This document shows, one piece after another, positions 34,366 to 43,341 of a DNA stretch of 64,000 bases. Positions within the stretch are counted from its first letter, which is position 1, and the number at the start of each line of letters is the position of its first letter. Source of the DNA: Steroidobacteraceae bacterium (GTDB lineage: Bacteria; Pseudomonadota; Gammaproteobacteria; Steroidobacterales; Steroidobacteraceae). The DNA lies in the NCBI GenBank assembly GCA_027531255.1, contig JAPZRU010000018.1, forward strand, positions 1 through 64,000. The letters run 5' to 3'. The position numbers and the translations under genes were made by a program. A model generated the notes under the pieces. That model made no database searches. It worked only from the letters and a program-made list of their open reading frames with translations, and had not been told where the DNA came from.

Positions 34366-35263
34366 GCGATTCACGCGCGCTGCACTCGCGCGCGTATTCC
34401 CAGGCCAGCATTGCGCGCTTGCGCACCGGGTCCCACCGGTAGCCGCCGAGCGCGCGCGACGCGCGGAGCACGCGGTGGCACGGGATCAGCCACGCGACCG
34501 GGTTGTCGCCGACCGCACCTCCGACCGCGCGGCTGGCCCGCGGCGCGCCGATCGCCCGGGCGAGCTCACCGTAGGTGGTCGCACCGTCGGCCGCGAGCAG
34601 CGCGCGCCAGACCTGCAGCTGGAAGTTCGTGCCGCGGAGATGCAGCGTGATCGCGCGGCTCGCCGGGGCCGACGTCCGGACCGCCCCGCCACCCGCTTCG
34701 GCGCCGGTCCGGGTCCGCGGCCACAGCACGGCGGCGAGTGCCGTCGCGGCAGCGTCGTCCCGCACCACCTGCGCACGCGGCCACTCGGTCCGCAGACGGG
34801 CCAGCGCGGCGTCGTCGCCGTCGTCCAGGAACGCGAGGTGACACACGCCGCGCAGCGTGCGGGCCGCGAGGCAGCGGCCGAACGGCGAATCGGCGTAGCC
34901 GTAGCGGACCGTCACGCCCTTGCCACCCGCGCGGTACTCGCCGGGCGTCATCGCCTCGATCGAGACGAACAGGTCGTGCAGGCGGCTGGGACCCGAGCAG
35001 CCCGCGGCGTAGGCGGCGGCCAGCACGGAACCCTCGGCCTCGCGCAGCTCCAGCTTGGCGGCGTCGAGCGCGAGCCACTGCAGGTACTGCTTCGGCGTGA
35101 CGCCGGCCCAGCGACGGAACAGCCGGTTGAAGTGCCACGGGCTCAGGTTGGCCGCGGCGGCCGCGGCGGCCAGGCTGGGACGTTCCCGCCAGTGGGCGTC
35201 GAGGTACGCGATCGCGTCGGCGATGCGCCGGTAGTCGCGATGGTCCAGGGCCGTGGTGTCCAT
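34277..35263 (-). CDS. AraC-type regulator / O6-methylguanine-DNA methyltransferase (Ada-like, no N-terminal domain)
   Basis: This 328-residue protein starts with an AraC-family helix-turn-helix (about 12-110; SPWHFNRLFRRWAGVTPKQYLQ). The DNA methyltransferase half follows (about 118-292), with the acceptor Cys262 in IPCHRV and the flanking GNPVAW-like DNPVAWLIPCHR. The E. coli Ada N-terminal zinc domain (first Cys acceptor) is absent, so it should repair O6-methylguanine but cannot be switched on by phosphotriester methylation in the Ada way. The last about 35 residues (Ser/Arg/Ala-rich) lie beyond the usual end and read through the 3' end of phaR. Confidence 0.9.
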   Translation of the reverse strand: MDTTALDHRDYRRIADAIAYLDAHWRERPSLAAAAAAANLSPWHFNRLFRRWAGVTPKQYLQWLALDAAKLELREAEGSVLAAAYAAGCSGPSRLHDLFVSIEAMTPGEYRAGGKGVTVRYGYADSPFGRCLAARTLRGVCHLAFLDDGDDAALARLRTEWPRAQVVRDDAAATALAAVLWPRTRTGAEAGGGAVRTSAPASRAITLHLRGTNFQLQVWRALLAADGATTYGELARAIGAPRASRAVGGAVGDNPVAWLIPCHRVLRASRALGGYRWDPVRKRAMLAWEYARECSARESLRDPSPSAPSASLRRAAAPARGARRAASR

Positions 35264-35316
35264 GGGCCGCACGTTAGCGCGCGGGGCGCGGATCGGACAC
35301 CCGGAACTTGCGGCCG

Positions 35317-37509
35317 TCAGCGTCCGAACCAATCCACGATCAGTTCGATACGCCGCACCCGCTGCGACGGCCGCCCCTCCCGGCTCATGCCGTGCGAGGA
35401 ATCCGGGAACACCGCGAGCTCCGACGGCACGCCGCGCGCCTGCAGCGCCTGGTAGTACTGCAGCGCCTGGTCGATCGCCGTGCGGTAGTCCTCCTGATTG
35501 TGCAGCACGAGCACCGGGGTGTTCACGCGCTCGACGTGCGAGAGCGGCGAGCGCGCGAGGTAGTCCTGCGCGTCGCGCCACGGGGGCGCGCGGAACCAGC
35601 GCTGCGTCAGGTACGTGCCGATGTCCGCGGTGCCGGCGAACGAGTGCCAGTCCGTGACCGCTCGCTCGACCAGCGCCTTCCGGAACCGGTCGGTCTTCGC
35701 GATCGTCCACGCGGTGAGGAGTCCCCCGCCGCTGCCGCCGCCGATGTGCAGTCGCTGCGGGTCGACGTAGCCGCGCGCGAGCAGCGCATCGACGCCCGCC
35801 ATCAGGTCGAGGTGATCGTCGCCGGGATAGCGGTACTGGATCACGTCGCCGAAGGCCTCGCCGTAGCCCGAGCTGCCGCGCGGGTTGGTGAACAGCACGA
35901 CGTAGCCGGCGTTCGCGAGCACCTGGAATTCGTGGAAGAAGCCGGTGCCGTACATGGCGTGCGGCCCGCCGTGCACGTACAGGATCAGCGGGTACTGCCG
36001 CGACGGATCGAAGCCCGGCGGCTTCACGATCCAGCCCTGGATCCACTGGCGGTCCCTGCCCGCGCGTCCCGGGCCGTCGCCGCCGGGGAAGTCGACGACG
36101 TTCGGCGCGGCACCCTCGTACCAGATCTCCTCGTACGGCTGCAGCGCACCGCTCGCGACCAGCGCGGCGTTGAAGTCGGTGAGCCGGGTCCACGCGTTCT
36201 CGCGGCCGGCATCGCGCACCGCGAACGCGCGCAGCTCCGGCGGCGACGCGGGCCCCGAGTGCACGGCGACGACGCGGCCCGTGTCGGAGACGTCGAACCC
36301 GCGGATCTCGCCCATCTCGAACGCGGTCAGGCGACGATGCCGGCCGTCCAGGGTCGCCTCGACGAGGTGCCCCTGGCCGAGGTCGGCGGTCGTGAAGTAG
36401 ACGGCCTGCGAGTCGGCACGCCAGACCATCCGCATGCCGTCGCCGCGCGGCGCACCCATGTCGCTGATCGTGGTGTCGCCGACCGTGCGGTCGAAGTCCA
36501 CCGCGAGCCGGCGGCTCGCGCCGGTGCGCGTGTCGAGCACGTAGAGGTGCGAAACCTCGTAGCTGTTCGGCGGACTCGCCTCGTCGAAGCCGGTGTAGGC
36601 GATCCAGCGGCCGTCAGGCGAGACCACCGGGTTCGAATCCGGCCCGCGGCGGTCGGTCAGCGCGACGGGCTCGCGCGAGCCGTCGGCGGGCACCGCGTAG
36701 AGCTCCGTGTCGTCGAACACGCGGTCGGCGTCGGGCTTCCTGACCGCCGCGAAATACAGCGTGCGGCCGTCGGCCGACCACTGCGGGTCGCCGTGGTCCC
36801 AGTCGCCGGAGGTCACGCGACGCGCCGGCGCCTTCGGGCCCGCAGACACGTCGACCACCCAGAGGTGCCGGGACTTCGTCGACCGCCAGCCGGGCACGCC
36901 GTCGTTCCGGAAGATCGGCCGGGCGGTGACGAACGGCGGCTTGGCGTGCTTCGGGTTGGGCTTCGCGGGCGCAGCGGACTTCTGCTCGGGCGTGAGGGTC
37001 GTCGACGTGAACGCGATGCGCGTACCGTCCGGCGACCACGCGTAGCCGCCGACGCCGTCCTCGACCGTCGTCAGCTGCCACGGTTCGCCGCCGGCGAGAT
37101 CGAACGCGTGGATCTGCGGCTTGCCGCTGCGCGTGGACACGAACGCGAGGCGCCGGCCGTCCGGCGACCAGCGCGGCAGCAGGTCCGCGGCGGGATCGGC
37201 AGTGAGCGCGCGCGGGGCGCGGCCGGGCTCGACGAGCCAGACGTCGGTCGAGTAGTCGTCGGCCTCGGCGTGCACGGTGGTGCGCACGAACGCGACGCGT
37301 TCGGCGCCGCGACCCGGCGCGATCTGCGGGTCGGCGGACCACGTCAGGCGCAGCAGCGAGTCCGCGGGCAGCTTCGAGGCCGCCGCGGGAGCACTCGTCG
37401 CGGGAGCGCCCGTCGCGGGAGCGCCCGCCGCGGGAACGCCCGTCGCGAGGCCCACCACCGCCGCGAGCAGCGCCGCGACTCGCCCTTCAAGCCGAACGCT
37501 CGCCCGCAT
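35317..37509 (-). CDS. S9-family serine peptidase, exported
   Basis: This 730-residue protein has a signal peptide and an Ala/Thr/Pro-rich linker with repeated GAPATGAPATSAP. A TolB-like propeller follows (SPDGRRLAFVSTRSGKPQI and similar blades), then a hydrolase domain. The triad reads Ser593 in GGGSGGG, Asp674 (HNQEDYRT) and His706 (PDSSHGM). The nucleophile elbow lacks the usual Tyr of GxSYGG. It is related to acylaminoacyl peptidases and DPP-like enzymes. Start at the ATG 37509, with AGGGGCAGG before it. It is divergent from the S51-like gene, with 136 bp between. Confidence 0.9.
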   Translation of the reverse strand: MRASVRLEGRVAALLAAVVGLATGVPAAGAPATGAPATSAPAAASKLPADSLLRLTWSADPQIAPGRGAERVAFVRTTVHAEADDYSTDVWLVEPGRAPRALTADPAADLLPRWSPDGRRLAFVSTRSGKPQIHAFDLAGGEPWQLTTVEDGVGGYAWSPDGTRIAFTSTTLTPEQKSAAPAKPNPKHAKPPFVTARPIFRNDGVPGWRSTKSRHLWVVDVSAGPKAPARRVTSGDWDHGDPQWSADGRTLYFAAVRKPDADRVFDDTELYAVPADGSREPVALTDRRGPDSNPVVSPDGRWIAYTGFDEASPPNSYEVSHLYVLDTRTGASRRLAVDFDRTVGDTTISDMGAPRGDGMRMVWRADSQAVYFTTADLGQGHLVEATLDGRHRRLTAFEMGEIRGFDVSDTGRVVAVHSGPASPPELRAFAVRDAGRENAWTRLTDFNAALVASGALQPYEEIWYEGAAPNVVDFPGGDGPGRAGRDRQWIQGWIVKPPGFDPSRQYPLILYVHGGPHAMYGTGFFHEFQVLANAGYVVLFTNPRGSSGYGEAFGDVIQYRYPGDDHLDLMAGVDALLARGYVDPQRLHIGGGSGGGLLTAWTIAKTDRFRKALVERAVTDWHSFAGTADIGTYLTQRWFRAPPWRDAQDYLARSPLSHVERVNTPVLVLHNQEDYRTAIDQALQYYQALQARGVPSELAVFPDSSHGMSREGRPSQRVRRIELIVDWFGR

Positions 37510-37609
37510 GCCCTGCCCCTCGTGGTCCGACGGAGGCGTGCATTGTCGACGCGCCACGTCGTTTGGCAAGCCGCGGCACCGACGCCGTGACGCCGGCCGC
37601 GCGCGCGAA

Positions 37610-37639
37610 TTGACAACGGATGCGTGCGCCTCGGACGAT
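37610..37639 (+). promoter_or_regulatory. Leaderless promoter of the S51-like gene
   Basis: A consensus TTGACA (37610-37615) and GACGAT (37634-37639) are 18 bp apart. Six bases separate the -10 from the ATG at 37646, and no ribosome-binding site is seen. Confidence 0.5.
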
Positions 37640-37645
37640 GCCCCG

Positions 37646-38608
37646 ATGCAGGACTACGCGCTGCTCGGGCCGCAGTACCGGGATCCCAACCTGCGCGACT
37701 GCCTCGCGGGCCTCGGCGTGCACGGCAGGCTCGTGACGATCACCGCCGGCTGGCAGGAACGCGAGGGCGAGATCGACGAGCTGCGCTCGCACGTGGGTGC
37801 CGCGCACGAGGTCGTGGATCTCGGCCTGTACGTGCGCACGCAGCAGGTCTACGCGGACGACCCCGCGCTCGCCGGCGCCTACCGCGAGCGGCAGGAACTG
37901 CTGCAGGAACTGCAGGAGCACTACGTTCGTCGCCTGCGGGCCCTGCAGGCCGCCGAGGAGGAACTGAACGCGCTGCCCGGCGAGGGCGCGGCGCTGAGGC
38001 TCGCGCGGCGCGCGGCGCTCGGGGACATCCGGCGGCTCGACCGCCAGCACCTCGCCGCGATCGCGCGCGAGCACGCCGCGTTCACGCGCGAGTGGCATCC
38101 CGGGCGGCGCGCGAGCCTGATGCCGCACGTGACCGAGATCCGCCGCGAGATGGAGCGTGCGGCGGCCGTGCTGATCGCAGGCGGCCACGTCGCGGTGCTG
38201 CTGAACCGCCTGCGACTGTTCGGGCTCGGCTCGCTGCTGCGCGGCCGGCCCCTGGTCGCGTGGTCCGCGGGCGCAATGGCCGTCGGCGAGCGCGTCGTCC
38301 TCTTCCACGACCGCACGCCGCAGGGGATCGCCTACTCCGAGGTGCTGGACGAAGGCCTCGGCCTGGTGCGCGGCATCCAACCCCTGCCCCACGCCGAGAC
38401 GCGGTTCGCGCTCGACCTGCCCGCGCGCGTACGCGCGTTCGCGCGCCGTTTCGCCCCGGCGCGCTGCCTCGCTCTCGATCACGGCACGCTGGCCCGATGG
38501 CACCGCGGTCGACTCGTCGAGGCGCGCGGGCTGCGGCGACTGACGCGTGGCGGGCGCGTGGTCGCGGAGCACGCGGCGCACGCAGCCCGGGGCGAGGCCG
38601 CATCGTGA
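37646..38608 (+). CDS. Peptidase S51/type-1 glutamine-amidotransferase-like protein
   Basis: This 320-residue protein has the core of the S51 clan (dipeptidase E, cyanophycinase). An N-terminal strand-loop HGRLVTITAGWQ comes first. AAAVLIAGGHVAVLLNRLR (about 170-188) corresponds to the GGGN-type loop. The nucleophile elbow is LVAWSAGAMAVGER (about 205-218) with Ser in WSAGA, and a possible catalytic His lies in LPHAETR. A long charged helical insert (about 75-165) is unusual for S51 and may form a coiled coil. It should cleave or process small acidic or isopeptide-type substrates, but the specificity is unknown. Its stop overlaps the next gene's GTG by 4 nt. Confidence 0.72.
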   Translation: MQDYALLGPQYRDPNLRDCLAGLGVHGRLVTITAGWQEREGEIDELRSHVGAAHEVVDLGLYVRTQQVYADDPALAGAYRERQELLQELQEHYVRRLRALQAAEEELNALPGEGAALRLARRAALGDIRRLDRQHLAAIAREHAAFTREWHPGRRASLMPHVTEIRREMERAAAVLIAGGHVAVLLNRLRLFGLGSLLRGRPLVAWSAGAMAVGERVVLFHDRTPQGIAYSEVLDEGLGLVRGIQPLPHAETRFALDLPARVRAFARRFAPARCLALDHGTLARWHRGRLVEARGLRRLTRGGRVVAEHAAHAARGEAAS

Positions 38609-39744
38609 CGCTTGCGCAGCCGCTCCGCGAGCTGCTGGCGCACGGCACGCCGTCGCCCGAGGCGATCGACGGGTTCCTCGCGAGCCATGCGTTCCCGCTG
38701 CTCGACCCGCACGGCGTCACCTTCGTGTTCCGCGGCCGCGTCGACGCGGTCGTGCTGCGCATGTTCATCTCGGGCCTGCCGGCCGCGCAGCCGCTGTCGC
38801 GCGCCGGAGACACCGACCTCTGGCTGCTGCGCCTCGACCTGCCCGAGGGCTCGCGCTTCGAGTACAAGTTCGAAGTCGTGCGCGGGCACGCCTCGGAGTG
38901 GATCACCGATCCGCTGAATCCCCACAGGGCTTCCGATCCGTTCGGCGCCAACTCCGTCTGCCAGGGTTGGGGGTACCAGCCGCCGGAATGGACTCGCCAC
39001 GATCCCTCGGCGCGGCCCGGCACGCTCGACGGCCTCGCCGTGGACTCCCGCCACCTCGGCCGCCGCGAACTGCGCGTCTACGTGCCCGCGCGGTTCCGCC
39101 GTTCGCGCCGCTACGCGCTGCTGGTCTGCCACGACGGCGAGGACTACCTGCGCTACGCCGGCCTGCAGACGGTGCTCGACAACCTGATCCATCGTCTCGA
39201 GATCCCGCCGCTGATCGTCGCGCTCACGAACTCGCCGGACCGCCTGAAGGAGTACGTCGGCTTCGACCCGCACGCCGACTTCGTCGCGCACGACCTGCTG
39301 CCGGCCCTCGCCGCGCGATTCCCGCTGGAGGACGAGCCCGCGAGCCGCGCGCTGATGGGCGCGAGCCTCGGCGGCGTCGCCGCGCTGCACGCGGCGTGGC
39401 GGCATCCCGGCACGTTCGGGCGGCTGCTGCTGCAGTCCGGCTCGTTCGCGTTCACCGACATCGGCGAGAACCGCCGCGGGCCGGTGTTCGAGCCGGTGGT
39501 GAAGTTCGTCAACGCGTTCCGCGCGAACCCGGCGCGGCCGACCGAACGGATCTACCAGAGCTGCGGCATCTACGAGTCGCTGATCTACGAGAACCGCTCG
39601 CTGCTGCCGCTGCTGCAGGACCAGAAGATCCAGGTGCGCTACGACGAGGCACGCGACGGCCACAACTGGCAGAACTGGCGCGACCGTCTGCAGGCCGGCC
39701 TGAACTACCTGTTCCCGGGGCCGCTCTGGATGGTGTACGAATAG
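38605..39744 (+). CDS. Esterase-family alpha/beta-hydrolase with N-terminal E-set domain
   Basis: This 379-residue protein starts at a GTG overlapping the previous stop (GTGA). Residues about 30-110 look like a CBM48/enterobactin-esterase N-terminal beta-sandwich (VTFVFRGRVDAVVLRMF, FEYKFEVVRGHASEWITDPLNP). The C-terminal half is an esterase D-like hydrolase with nucleophile Ser in MGASLGGVAALHAA (about 252-265) and catalytic His in DGHNWQNWRDRL (about 353-364). It resembles Fes-type esterases. There is no signal peptide, so it acts in the cytosol. Part of the S51/esterase/ATP-grasp operon. Confidence 0.85.
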   Translation: MTLAQPLRELLAHGTPSPEAIDGFLASHAFPLLDPHGVTFVFRGRVDAVVLRMFISGLPAAQPLSRAGDTDLWLLRLDLPEGSRFEYKFEVVRGHASEWITDPLNPHRASDPFGANSVCQGWGYQPPEWTRHDPSARPGTLDGLAVDSRHLGRRELRVYVPARFRRSRRYALLVCHDGEDYLRYAGLQTVLDNLIHRLEIPPLIVALTNSPDRLKEYVGFDPHADFVAHDLLPALAARFPLEDEPASRALMGASLGGVAALHAAWRHPGTFGRLLLQSGSFAFTDIGENRRGPVFEPVVKFVNAFRANPARPTERIYQSCGIYESLIYENRSLLPLLQDQKIQVRYDEARDGHNWQNWRDRLQAGLNYLFPGPLWMVYE

Positions 39745-39747
39745 CGG

Positions 39748-39793
39748 ATGGGGACACTGCCCATCGCACGAACGAGGGGACGGACCCCGGGGG
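39748..39793. repeat. Dispersed palindromic element, copy 2
   Basis: TGGGGACACTGCCCA and GGGGACGGACCCC occupy the 53-base gap between the esterase stop and the ATP-grasp start. Confidence 0.55.
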
Positions 39794-39797
39794 ACGC

Positions 39798-41042
39798 ATG
39801 GCCGAGATCACCCGCCGCATCGGGCTTTCGCTGGGCGCCGACGTCTGCTGGCCGCTGTGCTACGAGGCGCTGCTGAAGCGGCTCGACCTCGCGATCCCAA
39901 GGGGCGGCGATCGCCTGCGCTTCGAGGTCGAGCGCGTCACGATCGAGCCGTTCGACCTGCGCCAGCCGGTGCGCTACGACCTCGTGATCGACCGCCTCAC
40001 GCACTGGTACTTCACCAGCCGCGAGTGGATCAAGAAGGCGGTCGTGATGAACGATCTCTACGTCTACAACAACCCGTGGTCGATCCAGGCCAACGAGAAG
40101 CACACCACCTACTGCGCGATGATGCGGCTCGGGCTGCACGTGCCGGACACCTGGATGGTGCCGCCGAAGTCCTACGAACAGACCGCGGACCTGAAGCCGA
40201 CGCTGACGCGCTACGCGAAGCTGTTCGACCTCGGCCGGATCGGCGGCCAGCTCGGCTACCCGCTGTTCATGAAGCCCTACGACGGCGGCGGCTGGGTCGG
40301 CGTCACGAAGATCGACGACGAGGCGAAGCTCCGCCAGGCCTACGAGGACAGCGGCACGAAGCTGATGCACCTGCAGGCCGGCGTGATCCCTTACGACCGC
40401 TTCGTGCGCTGCATAGGCTTCGGGCCGCAGACGCGGGTCGTGAACTACGACCCTTCCGCGCCGCTGCACGACCGCTACCGGATGGACGTGGACTTCCTGA
40501 CGCCGGCGCAGCGGGCGGAACTCGAGAACATCACGCTCACCATCAACGCGTTCTTCGGCTGGGACTTCAACTCCTGCGAGTCGCTGCTGCGCGGCGACAC
40601 CTGGCACCCGATCGACTTCGCGAACGCGTGCCCGGACTCGCAGGTGCAGTCGCTGCACTTCCACTTCCCGTGGCTCGTGAAGGCGAACCTCAAGTGGTCG
40701 CTGTACTGCGCGGCGACGAAGCGCCGCGTGCGGCACACGCTCGACTGGGAGCCGTACTTCATGGCGGCCGAGCGGGAGTCGACCTACGCGGCGCGGCTCG
40801 CCGCGTACGCACGCCTCGCGCGTGCGCACTTCGAGACCGACCGCTTCGAGGAGTTCTGCGCGAAGCACCTGTCGCACCTCGACGAGGTGGCGTGGGAGTT
40901 CTTCGGGAGCCAGGAGGCTCGCGACGCGGTGCGCGCGAAAGTGTCCGCGATCTATCCGGCGCACGAGATCGAGCCGTTCACCGAGCTGTTCTGGCAGCGG
41001 ATCCAGCACTGGCGCGCCACCGAGGGCGCGCGCCCGGCCTGA
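39798..41042 (+). CDS. ATP-grasp (RimK-like) family protein
   Basis: This 414-residue protein has an N-terminal RLGLSLGADVCWPLCYEALL-like block and FDLRQPVRYDLVIDRLTHWYFTSREW. It then has an ATP-grasp core: LGYPLFMKPYDGGGWVGVTKI (ATP-binding Lys, about 153-173), MHLQAGVIPYDRFVRCIG, and FFGWDFNSCESLLRGDTWHPIDFANACPD, where the metal-binding acid/Asn pair sits (WHPIDFAN, about 273-280). Expected chemistry is carboxylate-amine or carboxylate-thiol ligation with ATP. The substrate is unknown. It lies between two esterase genes on the same strand. Confidence 0.85.
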   Translation: MAEITRRIGLSLGADVCWPLCYEALLKRLDLAIPRGGDRLRFEVERVTIEPFDLRQPVRYDLVIDRLTHWYFTSREWIKKAVVMNDLYVYNNPWSIQANEKHTTYCAMMRLGLHVPDTWMVPPKSYEQTADLKPTLTRYAKLFDLGRIGGQLGYPLFMKPYDGGGWVGVTKIDDEAKLRQAYEDSGTKLMHLQAGVIPYDRFVRCIGFGPQTRVVNYDPSAPLHDRYRMDVDFLTPAQRAELENITLTINAFFGWDFNSCESLLRGDTWHPIDFANACPDSQVQSLHFHFPWLVKANLKWSLYCAATKRRVRHTLDWEPYFMAAERESTYAARLAAYARLARAHFETDRFEEFCAKHLSHLDEVAWEFFGSQEARDAVRAKVSAIYPAHEIEPFTELFWQRIQHWRATEGARPA

Positions 41043-41070
41043 CGCGTCGCGCGGCGATCGTGGCGGGTCG

Positions 41071-41120
41071 CGGGCAGTCGCGGGCGAGCGCGGCGCACCA
41101 CGGGCGAGCGCGGGCGAGCG
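41071..41120. repeat. Short 10-bp tandem-like repeats
   Basis: The decamer CGGGCGAGCG occurs at 41081, 41101 and 41111, with a related CGGGCAGTCG at 41071. The gap 41043-41166 between the ATP-grasp and esterase genes has no other feature. Confidence 0.5.
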
Positions 41121-41166
41121 TGGCGCCGCTGGACGAGGAGACGAGGGCGTCATGGGAGGCGGCCCG

Positions 41167-41898
41167 ATGCAGAAGCAGACCTGGACGTGGAACACTCCAC
41201 GCCTTCCGGAGCCCGCACGCGTCGTGCGCTGGGGTCACTACGGCACGCCGGTCCTGCTGTTCCCGACCGCGGGTGGGGACTTCGAGGAGGTCGAGCGCTT
41301 CCACCTCGTCGGCGTGCTCGGCGAACTGATCGACGCCGGCCGCATCAAGGTCTATTCCATCGACAGCGTTGCCGGGAAGACGTGGCTGCGCGGCGAGGAG
41401 TCGCCGGAATACTGCTCGAAGGTGCAGAACCTCTACGACGCCTACGTGTACGAGGAAGTCGTGCCGCTGATCCGGCGCGACTGCAACTCCGCCGATCTGG
41501 AGGTGATCGTCACCGGCGCGTCGATCGGCGCGTTCAACGCGGTGGCGTCGATCTGCCGCCACCCGGACGCCTTCCGGCTCGCGATCGGCATGAGCGGCAC
41601 GTACGACCTGTCGAAGTACCTCGGCGGCCGGATGAACCTCGACTTCTACTTCTCGTCGCCGGTGCACTGGCTGCCCGGTGCTCCGGAGGGCGCGCAGCTC
41701 GACCAGTTGCGCCGGCGGCTGGTGCTGCTGCCGACCGGCGAGGGCCGGTGGGAGGACGTCGGCGAGAGCTGGCGCATCGCGCGGCTGCTCGGTGCGAAGG
41801 GTGTGCCGAACCGCGTGGACCCGTGGGGCCCGCAGTGGGACCACGACTGGAACACCTGGCGCGCGATGCTGCCGAAGTACCTGGCCGAGCACGCCTGA
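41167..41898 (+). CDS. Esterase-family alpha/beta-hydrolase
   Basis: This 243-residue single-domain hydrolase has a YGTPVLLFPTAGGDFEEVERF oxyanion region and nucleophile Ser in VTGASIGAFNAVAS (about 116-129). The catalytic His is in WDHDWNTWRAML (about 224-235). The H-x-W-x-x-W-R ending is shared with the larger esterase two genes upstream, so the two are probably functional relatives. The ATG at 41167 has GGAGGCGG at good distance; an in-frame ATG at 41152 would add five residues. It has no signal peptide. Confidence 0.85.
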   Translation: MQKQTWTWNTPRLPEPARVVRWGHYGTPVLLFPTAGGDFEEVERFHLVGVLGELIDAGRIKVYSIDSVAGKTWLRGEESPEYCSKVQNLYDAYVYEEVVPLIRRDCNSADLEVIVTGASIGAFNAVASICRHPDAFRLAIGMSGTYDLSKYLGGRMNLDFYFSSPVHWLPGAPEGAQLDQLRRRLVLLPTGEGRWEDVGESWRIARLLGAKGVPNRVDPWGPQWDHDWNTWRAMLPKYLAEHA

Positions 41899-41941
41899 AC
41901 ACGCACGCGGCGCCGGGCACCCCTGGACGCGCGCGTCCCGT

Positions 41942-42349
41942 TCAGCCCTGCCGGTGCTCCGGCACGCGCCGCCGGCGGACGGTGGACCCGTGGAGCGCGG
42001 CGGCGAGCGCCGTTTCCAGTTCCTGCGCCGAGCAGGTCTTCGAGACGCAGCGCGAGTCTTCGATCAGGTCCGCCCGCGCCAGGGTCACCGCGTCGGCGCG
42101 CATCGTCAGGAACACGATCGGCACGTCGCGCGCGCGGCGGATGGCACCCGCCGCGACGATGCCGTCGATGCCCTGGCCGAGACCCACGGCCATCACGACG
42201 AGGTCCGGCTGGTGTGCGGAATCGTGGTCGAGCGCCTCCGCGGCCGTCGGCACGTGGCAGACCTCGTAGCCCATCACCTCGATCCGGTCGCGCAACAGCG
42301 GCCCCAGCTGGCGATCGTCCTCCACCAGCAGCACCCGTGGACGGTCCAT
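41942..42349 (-). CDS. Single-domain response-regulator-like protein lacking the phosphoacceptor Asp
   Basis: This 135-residue receiver domain has the acidic pocket Glu10-Asp11-Asp12, the switch Thr82 (VFLTMRAD) and the conserved Lys104 (CVSKT). The residue that should be phosphorylated is Ala54 (PDLVVMAVGL; codon GCC instead of GAC), so it should not work by Asp phosphorylation. No output domain is present. GAGGAGG precedes the ATG. It lies 43 bp from the end of the convergent esterase gene. Confidence 0.88.
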   Translation of the reverse strand: MDRPRVLLVEDDRQLGPLLRDRIEVMGYEVCHVPTAAEALDHDSAHQPDLVVMAVGLGQGIDGIVAAGAIRRARDVPIVFLTMRADAVTLARADLIEDSRCVSKTCSAQELETALAAALHGSTVRRRRVPEHRQG

Positions 42350-42447
42350 GTCTGCCTCCTCGCCCCGCCGCGGCGACGTTACGCAGTAAGTTACACCCGT
42401 GGCCGGGGCATTGCGACCGGGACGGGAGCGCTGCGCCCGCGGGTCGG

Positions 42448-42717
42448 TCAGTCGAGGCCCGCCTCCCGGCGCGCGCGCCACTCCCGGGAGTCCCGCACGA
42501 TGTGTACGGATTCCGTACCAGGATCGAACACCAGGTGGGCCTCGCCGCGCGCGAGCTGGTCGAGGACGTGCCCGACCTTCGCCTCCAGGGTGTACTCGCG
42601 TTCGCCGTAGTCCGTACCCTCGCGCAGGACGAACGACTCGACGACGCGGCGGAGCGTCTCGGGGTCGAGGGCGTCGTGCGGGACCACCACCGGCTCCGGG
42701 CGATCGGCGTCCGTCAC
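42448..42717 (-). CDS. YheU family protein (UPF0270)
   Basis: This 89-residue protein has a core (about 11-75) that closely follows YheU: VPHDALDPETLRRVVESFVLREGTDYGE, then TLEAKVGHVLDQLARGEAHLVFD. The function is unknown. The GTG at 42717 overlaps the LysR remnant stop (GTGA), with GGGGAGGCGGGA before it. N- and C-terminal ends are longer than in E. coli YheU (72 residues). Confidence 0.9.
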   Translation of the reverse strand: MTDADRPEPVVVPHDALDPETLRRVVESFVLREGTDYGEREYTLEAKVGHVLDQLARGEAHLVFDPGTESVHIVRDSREWRARREAGLD

Positions 42718-43282
42718 TCCCGCCTCCCCGGCCCGCGACCGGAGGCGAGCGCTTCGCGCCAGCGCAGCAGCAGACCCGCGGCGAAGTCGGCGAACACGCG
42801 CACGCGGGCGGTGCGGCGCACCGATTCGGGCGAGATCACCGAGGCCGGCGGGCCCGCCGCGGACCACTCGTCGAGCACGGTCTCCAGCCGACCGCGCTCG
42901 ACGACGTTGCCGAGCATATCGAGATCCGGGTAGCGCGCCAGGAAGCCGGGCAGCGCCGGCACCAGCAGCAGCCGCCCGAACGCGGTCGGCACGTCGATGC
43001 GCAGGCGGCCCCGGGGGCGGGCCTGCGCGCCGCGCACGGCCTCGGCCGCCGCCTCGACCTCGCCGAGGATGCGCTCGACCCGCTGCAGGTCGTCCGCGCC
43101 CTCGGGCGTCGGCGCCACGCGCCGCGTGGTGCGCGCGAGCAGCCGTGCGCCGAGGTGTTTCTCCAGCGTCGCACGCAGTCGCTCACGGCGGCGCGCGACA
43201 GGCCGAGGTCGTCGGCCGCCCGCGTGAACGAACCGAGGCGGGCCACCCGACCGTAGACCCGCATCGCCTGCAGATGGTTCAT
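42714..43282 (-). pseudogene. Decayed LysR-family regulator (frameshift and internal deletion)
   Basis: The start MNHLQAMRVYGRVARLGSFTRAA is a standard LysR helix-turn-helix N-terminus. After the recognition helix (SRAAVSDCV) the frame breaks near 43167: the expected LEKHLGARLLARTTRRVAPT continues in another frame, one base having been lost. Further on, ARYPDLD jumps directly to MLGNVVERGRLETVLDEW, which belongs near the end of a LysR protein, so about 100-110 residues of the effector domain are missing. The total is about 190 codons against about 300 normally. It can hardly be functional unless the frameshift is a sequencing error, and even then the ligand domain is gone. Confidence 0.85.
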
Positions 43283-43341
43283 TGTTCGGCTCCGGCGAAC
43301 AGTCCGCTCGATGGTAGCCGGATCCTCCGAACCGAGTGCGG

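Noticed and set aside
36627-36642. CCGG-GTTCGAA-TCCGG, a tRNA T-arm look-alike
   Set aside because: It lies inside the S9 peptidase coding sequence on the opposite strand, and no matching acceptor, D or anticodon arms surround it.
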